Positions 41,656-51,401 of a stretch of DNA of 64,000 nt are shown piece by piece. The stretch's first letter is position 1; each line of letters starts with the position of its first letter. The position numbers and the translations under genes were made by a program. The notes beneath the pieces were generated by a model, which was not told the DNA's origin, ran no database searches, and was given only the letters and a program-made list of their open reading frames with translations. The DNA is from Rikenellaceae bacterium (GTDB taxonomy: Bacteria; Bacteroidota; Bacteroidia; Bacteroidales; Rikenellaceae). The stretch covers positions 1 through 64,000 of the forward strand of contig JAFTOX010000004.1 in the NCBI GenBank assembly GCA_017463585.1, in the 5' to 3' direction.

Positions 41656-42699
41656 ATGGTAGAGAAGATCAACCAAATGATGGCCGAGGTCGAGGCGTTC
41701 AATTCGAACAAACCCGCTGAGATTGAGGAATTTAGAATTAAGATGCTGGGCAAGAAGGGCGAGCTCAACCGCTTGATGGAGGAGTTCAAGAGCGTTCCTG
41801 CGGAGCAGAAGCGCGAGATGGGTCAGAAGATCAACCATCTCAAAAATTTCGCTCAGGAGCGTATCGCAACGCTCAAAGCTGAGGCTGAGGCAGGTGCTGC
41901 CGATGCGGCGTCGCTCATTGGCGATATGACCCGCCCGGGCACAGCCGAGCAGCTCGGTTCGCGCCACCCGATTTCGCTGGTTCGCAACCAGATCTGCGAC
42001 ATCTTCTCGCGCTTGGGTTACACGGTGGCTGATGGTCCTGAGATTGAGGACGATTGGCACGTTTTCTCGTCTTTGAATTTCCCCTTGGAGCACCCCGCAC
42101 GCGATATGCAGGACACCTTCTTTGTGGACAAGGCGTCGAGCGAGCCCAACCAGAAAGATGTGCTGTTGCGCACGCACACCTCGTCGATTCAGGTGCGCAC
42201 GATGGAGCACCAGCGTCCGCCGATTCGCGTTGTTTGCCCCGGTCGTGTGTTCCGCAACGAGGCGATTTCGTACCGTGCTCACTGCATTTTCCATCAGGTC
42301 GAGGGTCTGTATATCGATAAGGGCGTGTCGTTTGCCGATTTGAAGCAGTCGATTTTGTACTTCGCCAAGGAGATGTTCGGCGAGAACGCAACGATCCGTA
42401 TGCGTCCGTCGTATTTCCCGTTCACCGAGCCGTCGGCTGAGGTCGATGTGTCGTGCAATTTGTGCGGCGGCAAGGGCTGTAATGTCTGCAAGGGCACCGG
42501 CTGGTTGGAGATTATGGGTTGCGGTATGGTCGATCCTAACGTGCTGAAAGCGAGCGGTATCGACCCCGAGGAGTATAGCGGTTTCGCGTTCGGTATGGGC
42601 GTTGAGCGTATCGCAATGCTCAAATATGGCGTGAAGGACCTGCGCCTCTATTTCGAGAACGACGTGCGCTTCCTGCGCCAGTTCGACTCGGCACTCTAA
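41656..42699 (+). CDS. pheS: phenylalanyl-tRNA synthetase alpha subunit
   Basis: 347 aa. Charges tRNA-Phe as part of the alpha2-beta2 enzyme; pheT is not in this window. N-terminal coiled-coil (about 1-85), then the class II catalytic core: motif 2 RVFRNEAISYRAHCIFHQVEGLYID and motif 3 GFAFGMGVERIAMLKYGVKDLR. A four-cysteine cluster (CNLCGGKGCNVCKGTGW) around residue 275 is a common PheS insertion. Separated from the next gene by an inverted repeat. Confidence 0.95.
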   Translation: MVEKINQMMAEVEAFNSNKPAEIEEFRIKMLGKKGELNRLMEEFKSVPAEQKREMGQKINHLKNFAQERIATLKAEAEAGAADAASLIGDMTRPGTAEQLGSRHPISLVRNQICDIFSRLGYTVADGPEIEDDWHVFSSLNFPLEHPARDMQDTFFVDKASSEPNQKDVLLRTHTSSIQVRTMEHQRPPIRVVCPGRVFRNEAISYRAHCIFHQVEGLYIDKGVSFADLKQSILYFAKEMFGENATIRMRPSYFPFTEPSAEVDVSCNLCGGKGCNVCKGTGWLEIMGCGMVDPNVLKASGIDPEEYSGFAFGMGVERIAMLKYGVKDLRLYFENDVRFLRQFDSAL

Positions 42700-42712
42700 T
42701 TGCACAATGAGA

Positions 42713-42744
42713 TGTTCCGCGTGGTCAGTCGGCTGCGCGGAACA
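42713..42744 (+). promoter_or_regulatory. 9-bp inverted repeat between pheS and TPR lipoprotein gene
   Basis: TGTTCCGCG (42713-42721) pairs perfectly with CGCGGAACA (42736-42744) around a 14-nt loop. There is no T tract, so it is not a typical terminator; it may be an mRNA-stability or regulatory hairpin. Confidence 0.55.
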
Positions 42745-42768
42745 ATCATATATTCAACCATTTACGCA

Positions 42769-44571
42769 ATGCGTTTAGGGACGGTGATACGCACCCTCGT
42801 GGTGGTAGCGATGTTGGCGATGTTCTCGTGCAGGACGTTGCCCGTTCCCGATTTTTCCTATCTGAACGACCTGAGTCGGGCGATTCCCGTGCGTGCGAAG
42901 GTGGTCAATAACGATATTGTTTTCATTCACGATAGCGTTCCACCGAGCCATTATCCCGCTGAGGATCACGCACTTTGGTACTATATCGAGGGTTTGAAGG
43001 CTGTTCGATTGTGGGAGGATTCGGCTCGCGCACGCGAGAATTATGAGAAGGCGTTAGCGATCGACTCGAACTACGCACCTGCGGCCTACCACACGGCGGC
43101 AATGCTGATGTTGAACGACAATGTCGAGGGCGAACGATACAGCCGCCGAGCCTACCGCACCGACACAAACGAGGTGTGGTTTAACTCGCAATTAGGTCGT
43201 TTTCAGATACTTAACGAGAACTACGAGGAGGCTATCCACTTCTTCAACGAGATGGTGCGCCTGCAAGGTCACGAGCCTGAGAATCACCGCATTTTAGCGA
43301 TGGTCTACAACGAGAACGAGCAGCCCTATTCGGCGATCATCGTGCTCGATTCGGCGGAGCGACGCTTCGGAGTTCACCCCGCGATTTCGCCGCTGAAACG
43401 CCAGCTGCTGATCAAAACGGGACAGTACGACCGAGCGCTGGAACTGTCGGAGGAGTTGATTGCGTCTGATCCCTATAACATTGATAATTACGTAATTGCG
43501 GCAGAGTTGTGCGCCCACGCAAAGAAGGATTCGCTGGCGATGGTCCACTATGAGCAGGCGTTGGCGATGGACTCGACGAGTGTCGATGTGCTGGGCTCGC
43601 TCAACGAGTTCTACGGCCGTCGAGGCGACCAGGCAAACTACCTGCGCACGATGGTCACGCTGTTCGGGTCGAGGGAGGTGTCGTTGGAGCGTAAAATCTC
43701 GATTTTCAAGAACTTAACGCGCGATATCGACTACTACAAGGAGTACTATTCGCAGCTCAATCGCTTGGCGACGACGCTCTACGTAACCCACCCCGACGAC
43801 TACGAGGCGCTGGACTGCTACACCTCGCACCTGATCACCACGGGCGACTTGGATCGTGCACTCGAAATCTACAAATCGCACGCTCAGGACTCGCTGCCAC
43901 GTGCCGAGGTGTTCAACACGATTCTCGACATCGAGAGCTTCAAGGAGCGTCCCGATTCGGTCGAGCACTACACCCGTCTGGCGATGGAACGCCTGCCCGA
44001 CCACCACGAATTTCTGTTGCGTCGTGGAACGTATTACCTTGTAAATGACAAATATAGCGAGGCTGAACGCGCCCTGCGCGACGCCCTGCGCAAGATCAAG
44101 AGCGACTCGTTGCGAGGTGCGACCTACGGTCTGATTGGCGACGTGCAGTACGCCACCGAGCGTCCGCGTGCAGCCTTCCGCAGCTACTCGAAGGCGCTGC
44201 GACTGCTGCCCGACGATGCGGGTGTGCTGAACAATTATGCCTACTATCTTTCGGAGCTTGACCGCGATTTGGAGCGTGCGTTGGAGATGAGCGAGCGCGC
44301 AATAAAAATTGTCCCGAACAACTCGACATACCTCGATACGTACGCTTGGATTCTCTACAAATTGGGTCGTTACGACGAGGCCAAACGCTTTATGCGTCAG
44401 GCGATTGCGCTCGATCCGACGCAGAGCGAGGTGCTGATGTGCCACTATGGCGACATTCTCCACGCTATGGGCGAGAATTTTATGGCTCGAATCTATTGGG
44501 AGAAGGCGCGCGATGGCGGCTACGACAAGACCGAAATCGAGAGTCGATTAGCAAAGCTCAAAAAGCCGTAA
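42769..44571 (+). CDS. TPR-repeat lipoprotein
   Basis: 600 aa from the ATG at 42769. Signal peptide with lipobox MFSC (C22), then tetratricopeptide repeats over most of the length; clear units include ARENYEKALAIDSNYAPAAYHTAAML, EEAIHFFNEMVRLQGHEPEN, YDRALELSEELIASDPYNIDNYVIAAELC and, at the C-terminus, AFRSYSKALRLLPDDAGVLNNYAYYLSELDRDLERALEMSERAIKIVPNN. Probably a periplasmic scaffold anchored in the inner or outer membrane, perhaps in envelope assembly. The EnvC-like gene follows 6 bp later. Confidence 0.9.
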   Translation: MRLGTVIRTLVVVAMLAMFSCRTLPVPDFSYLNDLSRAIPVRAKVVNNDIVFIHDSVPPSHYPAEDHALWYYIEGLKAVRLWEDSARARENYEKALAIDSNYAPAAYHTAAMLMLNDNVEGERYSRRAYRTDTNEVWFNSQLGRFQILNENYEEAIHFFNEMVRLQGHEPENHRILAMVYNENEQPYSAIIVLDSAERRFGVHPAISPLKRQLLIKTGQYDRALELSEELIASDPYNIDNYVIAAELCAHAKKDSLAMVHYEQALAMDSTSVDVLGSLNEFYGRRGDQANYLRTMVTLFGSREVSLERKISIFKNLTRDIDYYKEYYSQLNRLATTLYVTHPDDYEALDCYTSHLITTGDLDRALEIYKSHAQDSLPRAEVFNTILDIESFKERPDSVEHYTRLAMERLPDHHEFLLRRGTYYLVNDKYSEAERALRDALRKIKSDSLRGATYGLIGDVQYATERPRAAFRSYSKALRLLPDDAGVLNNYAYYLSELDRDLERALEMSERAIKIVPNNSTYLDTYAWILYKLGRYDEAKRFMRQAIALDPTQSEVLMCHYGDILHAMGENFMARIYWEKARDGGYDKTEIESRLAKLKKP

Positions 44572-44577
44572 CTCACT

Positions 44578-45690
44578 ATGCGTAAACTCATTAGCATACT
44601 CCTGACCCTCATCATTGCCACGACCGTTGCACTCACGACGGCCGAGGCGCAAAATCGTTCGACACAGAAGAGTATCGACCAGCTCAACTCGCAGATTGCC
44701 GAGTACGAGCGTCAGATCAAATCGATACGAAAAGATAAGAAATCGACTCAGGCTGAGGTGAATAAGCTCTCACGCTTGATCGGCAAACGTCGCAAATTGG
44801 TGGGCGAGGTCAACACGCAGATGAACGCCCTAAATAGCAACATCTCGACCCTCACGCGTCAGATCGACCGCCTCACGGCCGAGCGCGAGCAGTTGCAGGT
44901 GCAATATGCCGATATGGTGCGCACGGCCTACCGCAACTACCGTCAGCAAAACTTCACGACCTATCTTTTTTCGGCCGATGATTTCAATTCGGCCACGCGG
45001 CGTATCGCTGCGATTCGCCTTGTGAACGACGCCCGTGAGCGCAAAGTGCGCGAGATCGATTCGCTCACGGTGCAGCTCGACAGCACACGCAAAACTCTTG
45101 ACGCTGAGAAACTTGCGTTACAAGAAACCCGCAATCGCCACAATAGCGAATTGAAGAAATTGTCGGCCAACGAGCGCGATTACAAGAAGCGCCTGAGCAC
45201 GCTTTCGTCGCGCGAGAAGCGTGTTTTGAAGGCTCAGCAGGAGCAACGTCGAGAGCTGGAACGTTTGGTCAATTCGACCCGCAAATCGAAGGGTGGTGCC
45301 AAGGTCGGCGGCAACATCAAGGACAACCGTGGACGCCTGCCGATGCCCGTTGTTGGTGGCAAATTGAAGCCCAATGGCAGCGACATCGCCGAGATCACGG
45401 GCGCCAAGGGAGCGCAGGTGAAGGCGGTTTTCAATGGCGAGGTTATGCGCGTTTCGTACAACCGAAATGCTAAATCCTACATTGTATTGATCGGCCACGG
45501 TCAGTACTTCACGACCTACTCGAATATGGCCACGGCGACGGTCAAGGAGGGTCAGAAAGTGACGGTCGGACAGGCCATCGGAACCATCGGCCAGAGCGTC
45601 AATGCGACGGGTCGAACCGAGTATAAATTGGTCTTCGGACTCTTCGCCCCGAATGGCGATACGCTCGATGCCGACCAATGGTTAAAGTAA
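44578..45690 (+). CDS. envC: EnvC-like murein hydrolase activator (degenerate M23/LytM)
   Basis: 370 aa. A signal peptide (about 1-24) and a long coiled coil (about 28-245) are followed by a LytM/M23 domain (about 265-370). The domain keeps the fold (GAQVKAVFNGEVMRVSYN, IGHGQYFTTYSNM, VTVGQAIGTIG), but the metal-binding HxxxD and HxH positions are replaced (GSDIAEI and TEYKLVF). It should therefore activate amidases during cell separation instead of cutting wall itself. In an operon with the TPR lipoprotein, ybeY and mnmG genes. Confidence 0.88.
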   Translation: MRKLISILLTLIIATTVALTTAEAQNRSTQKSIDQLNSQIAEYERQIKSIRKDKKSTQAEVNKLSRLIGKRRKLVGEVNTQMNALNSNISTLTRQIDRLTAEREQLQVQYADMVRTAYRNYRQQNFTTYLFSADDFNSATRRIAAIRLVNDARERKVREIDSLTVQLDSTRKTLDAEKLALQETRNRHNSELKKLSANERDYKKRLSTLSSREKRVLKAQQEQRRELERLVNSTRKSKGGAKVGGNIKDNRGRLPMPVVGGKLKPNGSDIAEITGAKGAQVKAVFNGEVMRVSYNRNAKSYIVLIGHGQYFTTYSNMATATVKEGQKVTVGQAIGTIGQSVNATGRTEYKLVFGLFAPNGDTLDADQWLK

Positions 45691-45710
45691 CATTCGAAAC
45701 ACTTAAAGCA

Positions 45711-46139
45711 ATGGCTATCAGATATTTCAACGATTCGTGCAGCTACCGTCTGCCCGAGAAACGACGCACCCGAGAGTGGCTCACCGAGGTGGCTCGTGAG
45801 GAGGGGTATGCGGTTGGCGAGATCAACTACATCTTCTGCTCTGCCGAGCGACTTTTGGAGATCAACCGCGAGTTTCTCGGTCACGATTACTACACCGATA
45901 TCATCACCTTCGACGAGAGCGATCTGCGCGGCGAGGGGGTGATAAATGGCGAAATTTATATCGATGTCGAGACCGTTGCCGACAATGCGGCGCAGTTCGG
46001 TGCCACACGCCTCGAAGAGATGCGTCGTGTGGTTGTTCACGGGGTGCTGCACCTCTGCGGACAGAAGGACAAAACGCCCCGCGCCGAGCGCGAAATGCAC
46101 CGCAAGGAGGATAAATATTTAGCCTACTGGAAGCGATGA
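45711..46139 (+). CDS. ybeY: endoribonuclease YbeY (rRNA maturation factor)
   Basis: 142 aa from the ATG at 45711. The core HGVLHLCG motif (H110, H114) is present, but the usual GYDH with the third zinc-binding histidine reads GQKDK (117-121), as remembered for other Bacteroidetes members. YbeY helps mature 16S rRNA 3' ends and ribosome quality control. The preceding in-frame start at 45678 would overlap envC. The stop codon overlaps the mnmG start by four bases (ATGA), so translation is coupled. Confidence 0.92.
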   Translation: MAIRYFNDSCSYRLPEKRRTREWLTEVAREEGYAVGEINYIFCSAERLLEINREFLGHDYYTDIITFDESDLRGEGVINGEIYIDVETVADNAAQFGATRLEEMRRVVVHGVLHLCGQKDKTPRAEREMHRKEDKYLAYWKR

Positions 46140-48064
46140 GAACCGAGTACGATATCATAGTTGTCGGGGGTGGACACGCAGGTTGCGAGGCGGCTGCTGC
46201 TGCGGCCAATATGGGCTCGCGCACGCTGCTTATCACGATGGATATGAGCAAGTTCGCCTCGATGTCGTGCAACCCCGCGGTGGGTGGTGTGGCAAAGGGA
46301 CAGATCGTGCGCGAGATCGACGCTCTGGGAGGTCAGATGGGTCGAATCACCGACCTGACGACGATCCAATTCCGTATGCTCAACCGCTCGAAGGGTGCGG
46401 CTATGTGGAGTCCGCGAGCGCAGTGCGACAAGGCCGAATTTTCGGCTGAGTGGCGCCGTACGCTCGAAAATACGTGGCGTCTGTACCTGTGGCAGGATAG
46501 TGTTACAGAGTTGATTTTCGAGAACGAAAACGCTGATAATAAAGATGTTACGAACGAGCAGGCGACCGTTGCTGCGACACGTCCGCGCGTTGTGGGCGTG
46601 CGCACGCAGATGGGTGTCGAGTTCCGTGCACGTGCGGTTGTGCTGACGGCGGGCACCTTCTTGGAGGGGGTGATGCACTGCGGATTGAATCGAGCCGAGG
46701 GCGGTCGCGCGGGCGATGCAGCCTCGCACGGCGTTACGGCGTCGCTGGTCAAGATGGGCTTCGAGGTCGACCGAATGAAAACGGGTACGCCCGTACGCCT
46801 GGACGCTCGCACGATCGATTTCGATGCGCTCGAAGCTCAATATGGCGACGAAGAGCCTTCGAAATTCTCGTTTATGCCTGATACTGAGCCTGTTAAGAAT
46901 CAGTTACCGTGTTTTTTGGTCTACACCACGCCCGAAGTTCACGAGGAGCTGCGCAAGGGTTTCGACCGCTCGCCGATGTTCACGGGCGTGATTCAAGGTC
47001 GCGGTCCGCGCTACTGCCCCAGCATTGAGGACAAATTGCGCACCTTCGCCGACAAGGAGCAACACCAACTCTTCCTCGAACCCGAGGGTCGTAACACCAA
47101 CGAGTACTACCTGAACGGCTTCTCTTCGTCGTTGCCTTTTGAAGTGCAAGTGGCTGCTTTACAGAAGATTAAGGGTTTGGAGGACGTGCATATCTACCGC
47201 CCGGGCTACGCCATTGAGTACGACTATTTCCCACCCACGCAGCTCCACCACACGCTCGAAACCAAGCTGGTCGACAATCTCTACTTCGCCGGTCAGATCA
47301 ACGGCACGACGGGCTACGAGGAGGCCGCAGCGCAGGGTCTGATGGCGGGTATCAACGCCCACCTCAAACTCGCTGGCAAGGAGCCGTTCATTCTGCGACG
47401 TGACGAGGCCTACATCGGTGTGCTGATCGACGACCTCGTTACGAAGGGTGTCGATGAGCCATATCGAATGTTCACCTCGCGCGCCGAGCATCGAATTTTG
47501 TTGCGTCAGGACAATGCCGACATACGTTTGACCCAAAAAGGCTTCGAAATCGGACTCGTTCCGCCGAAAAGAATGGCAATTTGCGAAGAAAAAAAGACGC
47601 GCGTAGAATCGCTTATAAATTATCTTCGTGGGCGCAGCATCACTCCAAGCGAAATTCAGGACTATTTAATTTCGGTCGGACAGACGCCATTAACGCAAGG
47701 TCGCAAGCTTTTTGACCTCGTTTTGCGCAATAATGTGACGATTCAGGGTCTTGCCGACCATTTTCCGAAGCTCGCTCGCTACATCGAACGCGAAGGCACC
47801 ACGCCCGAAGAGATCGAGGAGGCAGAGATTCAGGTCAAGTATCGTGGTTACATCGAGCGCGAAAAGTATATCGCCGACAAACTGCGCCGCTTGGAGGACA
47901 TCACCATTCCCAACGATTTCGACTACCACTCGTTGCAGTCGCTGACCATCGAGGCGCGCCAGAAGCTGACGAAGATCCGCCCCGCCACCATCGGTCAAGC
48001 CTCGCGCATCTCGGGCGTATCACCCGCCGACATCAACGTGCTGCTGGTCTACTTCGGACGCTAG
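46136..48064 (+). CDS. mnmG: tRNA uridine 5-carboxymethylaminomethyl modification enzyme
   Basis: 642 aa. FAD-binding N-terminus with GGGHAGCEAAAAAANMGSRTLL, the family motifs SCNPAVGGVAKGQIVREIDALGG, GTFLEGVMHCG and the C-terminal helical tRNA/MnmE-binding part (GQASRISGVSPADINVLLVYF). With MnmE it makes the cmnm5 modification of U34. It overlaps ybeY. Two parS-like sites lie within 200 bp of its stop codon. Confidence 0.95.
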   Translation: MRTEYDIIVVGGGHAGCEAAAAAANMGSRTLLITMDMSKFASMSCNPAVGGVAKGQIVREIDALGGQMGRITDLTTIQFRMLNRSKGAAMWSPRAQCDKAEFSAEWRRTLENTWRLYLWQDSVTELIFENENADNKDVTNEQATVAATRPRVVGVRTQMGVEFRARAVVLTAGTFLEGVMHCGLNRAEGGRAGDAASHGVTASLVKMGFEVDRMKTGTPVRLDARTIDFDALEAQYGDEEPSKFSFMPDTEPVKNQLPCFLVYTTPEVHEELRKGFDRSPMFTGVIQGRGPRYCPSIEDKLRTFADKEQHQLFLEPEGRNTNEYYLNGFSSSLPFEVQVAALQKIKGLEDVHIYRPGYAIEYDYFPPTQLHHTLETKLVDNLYFAGQINGTTGYEEAAAQGLMAGINAHLKLAGKEPFILRRDEAYIGVLIDDLVTKGVDEPYRMFTSRAEHRILLRQDNADIRLTQKGFEIGLVPPKRMAICEEKKTRVESLINYLRGRSITPSEIQDYLISVGQTPLTQGRKLFDLVLRNNVTIQGLADHFPKLARYIEREGTTPEEIEEAEIQVKYRGYIEREKYIADKLRRLEDITIPNDFDYHSLQSLTIEARQKLTKIRPATIGQASRISGVSPADINVLLVYFGR

Positions 48065-48085
48065 CCCGCCATATGGGCGGGTTTT
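48065..48085 (+). terminator. CATATG-centred terminator hairpin after mnmG
   Basis: CCCGCCATATGGGCGGG followed by TTTTGC, starting at the mnmG stop codon; a second copy lies at 48174-48197. Confidence 0.75.
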
Positions 48086-48159
48086 GCTGTTTTCGGTTCA
48101 GCAGGGCTTAACAACTTTGCAAAGCCACAACCCTCACAGCAAATCTCCCGCAACAGATC

Positions 48160-48173
48160 GTTCCACGTGGAAC
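48160..48173. promoter_or_regulatory. parS-like site 1 (ParB binding)
   Basis: Perfect 14-bp palindrome GTTCCACGTGGAAC, identical to the core of chromosomal parS sites in many bacteria. Confidence 0.75.
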
Positions 48174-48235
48174 CCGCCATATGGGCGGGTTTTTCTTTAT
48201 ATTGTTTCGACACACCCAAGCGCAATGCCGCACCC

Positions 48236-48249
48236 GTTCCACGTGGAAC
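48236..48249. promoter_or_regulatory. parS-like site 2 (ParB binding)
   Basis: Second perfect GTTCCACGTGGAAC, 76 bp from the first and followed by A, as in the 16-bp consensus. Confidence 0.75.
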
Positions 48250-48265
48250 AATATCTTATAACAAA

Positions 48266-48298
48266 TAAAAAAAGCCGCGCTCAAAATAGAGCGCGACT
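48266..48298 (-). terminator. terminator of ilvE
   Basis: Minus-strand GCGCTC...GAGCGC stem followed by T7, just after the ilvE stop codon. Confidence 0.85.
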
Positions 48299-48320
48299 TA
48301 ATCTTGAATTACCAAAGGGC

Positions 48321-49343
48321 TTAGCCCTCGACGATCGTGCACCAGCCGTGACGGTCCTCGACCTCGCCATACTGGATACCACGCAGGTCGTTGTACATCT
48401 TGACGCTCATCTCGCCAGCCTCAGTGCCGTCGCCATAGACAATCGACTCGTCCGAAACGGGATCGTAGATCGTGCCAATGGGCGAGATCACAGCCGCCGT
48501 GCCACAAGCACCAACCTCGTCGAACGTCGGCAACTCCTCGACGGGAATATTACGCTGCTCGACCGTAAGTCCCATATCCTCAGCGATCTGACGCAGACTC
48601 ATATTGGTGATCGACGGCAGAATCGAGCCCGACTTGGGCGTAATGTACTTACCCTCCTTGATACCGAAGAAGTTGGCAGCGCCGCACTCCTCGATATACT
48701 TACGCTCGGCAGCGTCGAGATAGAGCACATTTGCGAAGCCCTTGTCGTGTGCCTGCACGCCCGAGTAGATCGACGCAGCGTAGTTACCGCCCGCCTTGAC
48801 GTGACCTGTACCCTTCGGTGCAGCGCGGTCGTGGTCGCGGTCGATCATCACGCGGATAGGCTTGAAGCCGCTCTTGAAGTAGGGGCCCACGGGCGACGCA
48901 AAGACGATCAGCGTGTACTCCTTGGTAGGGCCAACGCCGAGCTGCGCACTCGTACCAATCAGCAGCGGGCGCAGATAGAGCGACGCACCCGTGCCATAGG
49001 GAGGCATAAAATCGAGGTTCATCTCGACAACCTTGCGGCACGCCTCGACGAACAACTCGATGGGGGGCACAGCCATACAGAGGTACTCGGCCGAGCGTTG
49101 CAGACGCTTAGCGTTCTCCTCGACACGGAACAGGCGCACCTTACCATCGACACCGCGGTAGGCTTTCAAACCCTCGAAAGCCTCCTGCGAGTAGTGGAGG
49201 CACGACGCAGCGATGTGCATCGGAATGTATTCGCTATCGCTGACCTCGATTTCGCCCCACGCGCCATCGCGGTACACCGCGCGAACATTGTAATTTGTTT
49301 TGGTGTATGAGAATCCCAAAGATCCCCAATCCAGCTCTTGCAT
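48321..49343 (-). CDS. ilvE: branched-chain amino acid aminotransferase
   Basis: 340 aa, class IV PLP enzyme. Transfers the amino group between glutamate and the keto acids of Leu, Ile and Val. Motifs: HYSQEAFEGLKAYRG near the N-terminus, the PLP lysine in GHVKAGGNYAAS, EECGAANFFGI, LPSITNMSLRQIAEDMG and GTAAVISPIG. Cytosolic. metG lies 21 bp upstream on the same strand, so the two may share a transcript. Confidence 0.94.
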   Translation of the reverse strand: MQELDWGSLGFSYTKTNYNVRAVYRDGAWGEIEVSDSEYIPMHIAASCLHYSQEAFEGLKAYRGVDGKVRLFRVEENAKRLQRSAEYLCMAVPPIELFVEACRKVVEMNLDFMPPYGTGASLYLRPLLIGTSAQLGVGPTKEYTLIVFASPVGPYFKSGFKPIRVMIDRDHDRAAPKGTGHVKAGGNYAASIYSGVQAHDKGFANVLYLDAAERKYIEECGAANFFGIKEGKYITPKSGSILPSITNMSLRQIAEDMGLTVEQRNIPVEELPTFDEVGACGTAAVISPIGTIYDPVSDESIVYGDGTEAGEMSVKMYNDLRGIQYGEVEDRHGWCTIVEG

Positions 49344-49364
49344 AAAATATTGTGTTTTAGGTGG

Positions 49365-51401
49365 TTAACCAACAATCGATCCGCTCTTGACAGCCTTTTC
49401 GGGCGAGAGCAGAACCAGCTTACCGTCGGCATCTTCGGCCATCAGCACCATACCGCGCGAGAGCGTACCCTTCAATTCGCGGGGGGCGAGGTTGACCAGA
49501 ACAAGCACCTGACGACCAACGAGCTCCTCGGGCGTGAAGTGCTCGGCAATGCCCGAAACGATCTCGCGGGTGTCGATACCCGTATCAACGGTCAGCTTCA
49601 ACAGCTTCTTGGTCTTGGCAACTTTCTCGGCAGCCACGATGGTCGAAACGCGGATATCCATCTTCTGGAAATCGTCGAACGAACACTCAGCCTTCTGCGG
49701 CTCAGCCTCTTTTGCCTCAGCCTCATTCGCAGCCTTAGTTGCCTGTAACTTAGCTACTTGCGCCTCAACAACACTATCCTCAATCTTCTCGAACAGAAGC
49801 TCCGCCTTGCCAATCACGTGGCCTGCGGGCAGCACCTCAGCGTCGCCCAGACGCTCCCAATCCAACTTCTCGATGTTGAGCATCTTGATAATCTTCGCGG
49901 CCGAGAAAGGCATAAACGGCTCAATGGCGATCGACAGCTCGGCAGTGATCTGCAACGCAATGTTCAGAATGGTCTTAACACGCTCAGGATCAGTCTTTAC
50001 GACCTTCCACGGCTCGGTGTCGGCCAAGTATTTATTACCCAAACGGGCGAGGTTCATAGCCTCTTTCAGTGCCTCGCGGAAGCGGTAGCCCTCGATGTTC
50101 TCCTCCAACGCCTTGCGGATCTTCGGCATCTCGGCCAGCGTCTCGCGGTCGTAGTCGGTCAGCTCGCCCGCCGCAGGAACAACACCCTCGTAATACTTCT
50201 GCGTCAGCACCAGCGCACGGTTGACAAAGTTACCGAGAATAGCCACCAGCTCGTTGTTATTGCGAGCCTGGAAGTCCTTCCACGTGAAGTCGTTATCCTT
50301 CGTCTCGGGTGCATTGGCGCACAGCACGTAACGCAACACGTCCTCCTTGCCGGGGAACTCATCGAGGTACTCGTGTAGCCAAACAGCCCAATTACGCGAG
50401 GTCGAAATCTTATCGCCTTCGAGGTTCAGGAACTCGTTTGCGGGCACATTTTCGGGCAGGATATAACCGCCGTGAGCCTTCAACATCGACGGGAAAACGA
50501 TACAGTGGAACACGATGTTGTCCTTACCGATGAAGTGAACCATCTTGGTATCCTCGCTCTTCCAATATTTCTCCCAATCGGGCGTAAGGTCCTTAGTAGC
50601 AGAGATATAGCCAATCGGCGCGTCGAACCAGACGTACAACACCTTACCCTCGGCGCCCTCGACCGGAACGGGGATACCCCAATCCAAATCGCGGCTCACG
50701 GCACGCGGTTGCAGACCACCGTCCAACCAGCTCTTGCACTGACCATAAACGTTTGATTTCCACTCCTTATGACCCTCCAAAATCCACTCGCGCAACATCT
50801 GCTCGTGCTTATCGAGCGGCAGATACCAATGCTTCGTCTCGCGCATAACGGGCTTCGAACCCGAAACAGCACTCTTCGGATCAATCAGATCGGTCGCATT
50901 GAGCGTCGAGCCGCACTTCTCGCACTGGTCGCCATAGGCGCGATCGTTGCCGCACTTGGGGCAGGTACCCGTGATGTAGCGGTCCGCCAAGAAGGTCTGA
51001 GCCTCCTCGTCGTAATACTGCTGCGAGGTTGCCTCGGTAAATTCACCCTTGTCGTACAACGTACGGAAGAAATCCGACGCGGTCTTGGCGTGGGTCGCCG
51101 ACGAGGTACGCGAATAGATGTCGAACGACATACCCAGACGCTCGAACGACGATTTGATTATGTTGTGATACTTATCGACAATATCTTGGGGGGTTACGCC
51201 CTCCTTGCGAGCCTTGATAGTGATGGGTACACCGTGCTCGTCGCTACCGCAGACCGAGATCACATCAGCACCGCGCTGACGCAAATAACGAACATAGATA
51301 TCCGAGGGCACATATACACCCGCCAAGTGTCCAATGTGCACAGGACCATTGGCATAGGGCAACGCCGAAGTAACCAAATAACGTTTAAACTCTTTCTTCA
51401 T
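49365..51401 (-). CDS. metG: methionyl-tRNA synthetase
   Basis: 678 aa. Class I synthetase with the HIGH motif (PVHIGHLAG, about 20-28), a zinc knuckle ([18 protein letters not shown]), the KMSKS-type loop KISTSRN, the anticodon-binding helical domain and a C-terminal tRNA-binding EMAP-II/Csaa-like domain (about 575-678, [20 protein letters not shown]...). The domain joins to the body by a Glu/Ala-rich linker. It is upstream of ilvE on the minus strand. Confidence 0.96.
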   Translation of the reverse strand: MKKEFKRYLVTSALPYANGPVHIGHLAGVYVPSDIYVRYLRQRGADVISVCGSDEHGVPITIKARKEGVTPQDIVDKYHNIIKSSFERLGMSFDIYSRTSSATHAKTASDFFRTLYDKGEFTEATSQQYYDEEAQTFLADRYITGTCPKCGNDRAYGDQCEKCGSTLNATDLIDPKSAVSGSKPVMRETKHWYLPLDKHEQMLREWILEGHKEWKSNVYGQCKSWLDGGLQPRAVSRDLDWGIPVPVEGAEGKVLYVWFDAPIGYISATKDLTPDWEKYWKSEDTKMVHFIGKDNIVFHCIVFPSMLKAHGGYILPENVPANEFLNLEGDKISTSRNWAVWLHEYLDEFPGKEDVLRYVLCANAPETKDNDFTWKDFQARNNNELVAILGNFVNRALVLTQKYYEGVVPAAGELTDYDRETLAEMPKIRKALEENIEGYRFREALKEAMNLARLGNKYLADTEPWKVVKTDPERVKTILNIALQITAELSIAIEPFMPFSAAKIIKMLNIEKLDWERLGDAEVLPAGHVIGKAELLFEKIEDSVVEAQVAKLQATKAANEAEAKEAEPQKAECSFDDFQKMDIRVSTIVAAEKVAKTKKLLKLTVDTGIDTREIVSGIAEHFTPEELVGRQVLVLVNLAPRELKGTLSRGMVLMAEDADGKLVLLSPEKAVKSGSIVG

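Larger units (their letters stand above)
48065..48320. other. convergent intergenic region mnmG/ilvE
   Basis: Two CCCGCCATATGGGCGGG hairpins with T-rich tails (48065-48085 and 48174-48197), which can end transcripts from the left, two parS-like palindromes and a divergent relative of the 96-bp repeat (GCTGTTTTCGGTT...GCAAAGCCACAACCCTC). Confidence 0.85.

Noticed and set aside
40339..48064. Origin of replication inferred from rpmH and mnmG
   Set aside because: These genes mark the origin in other phyla, but dnaA, rnpA and yidC are not here. Only the parS-like pair and the AT-rich region at 59 kb are worth testing.
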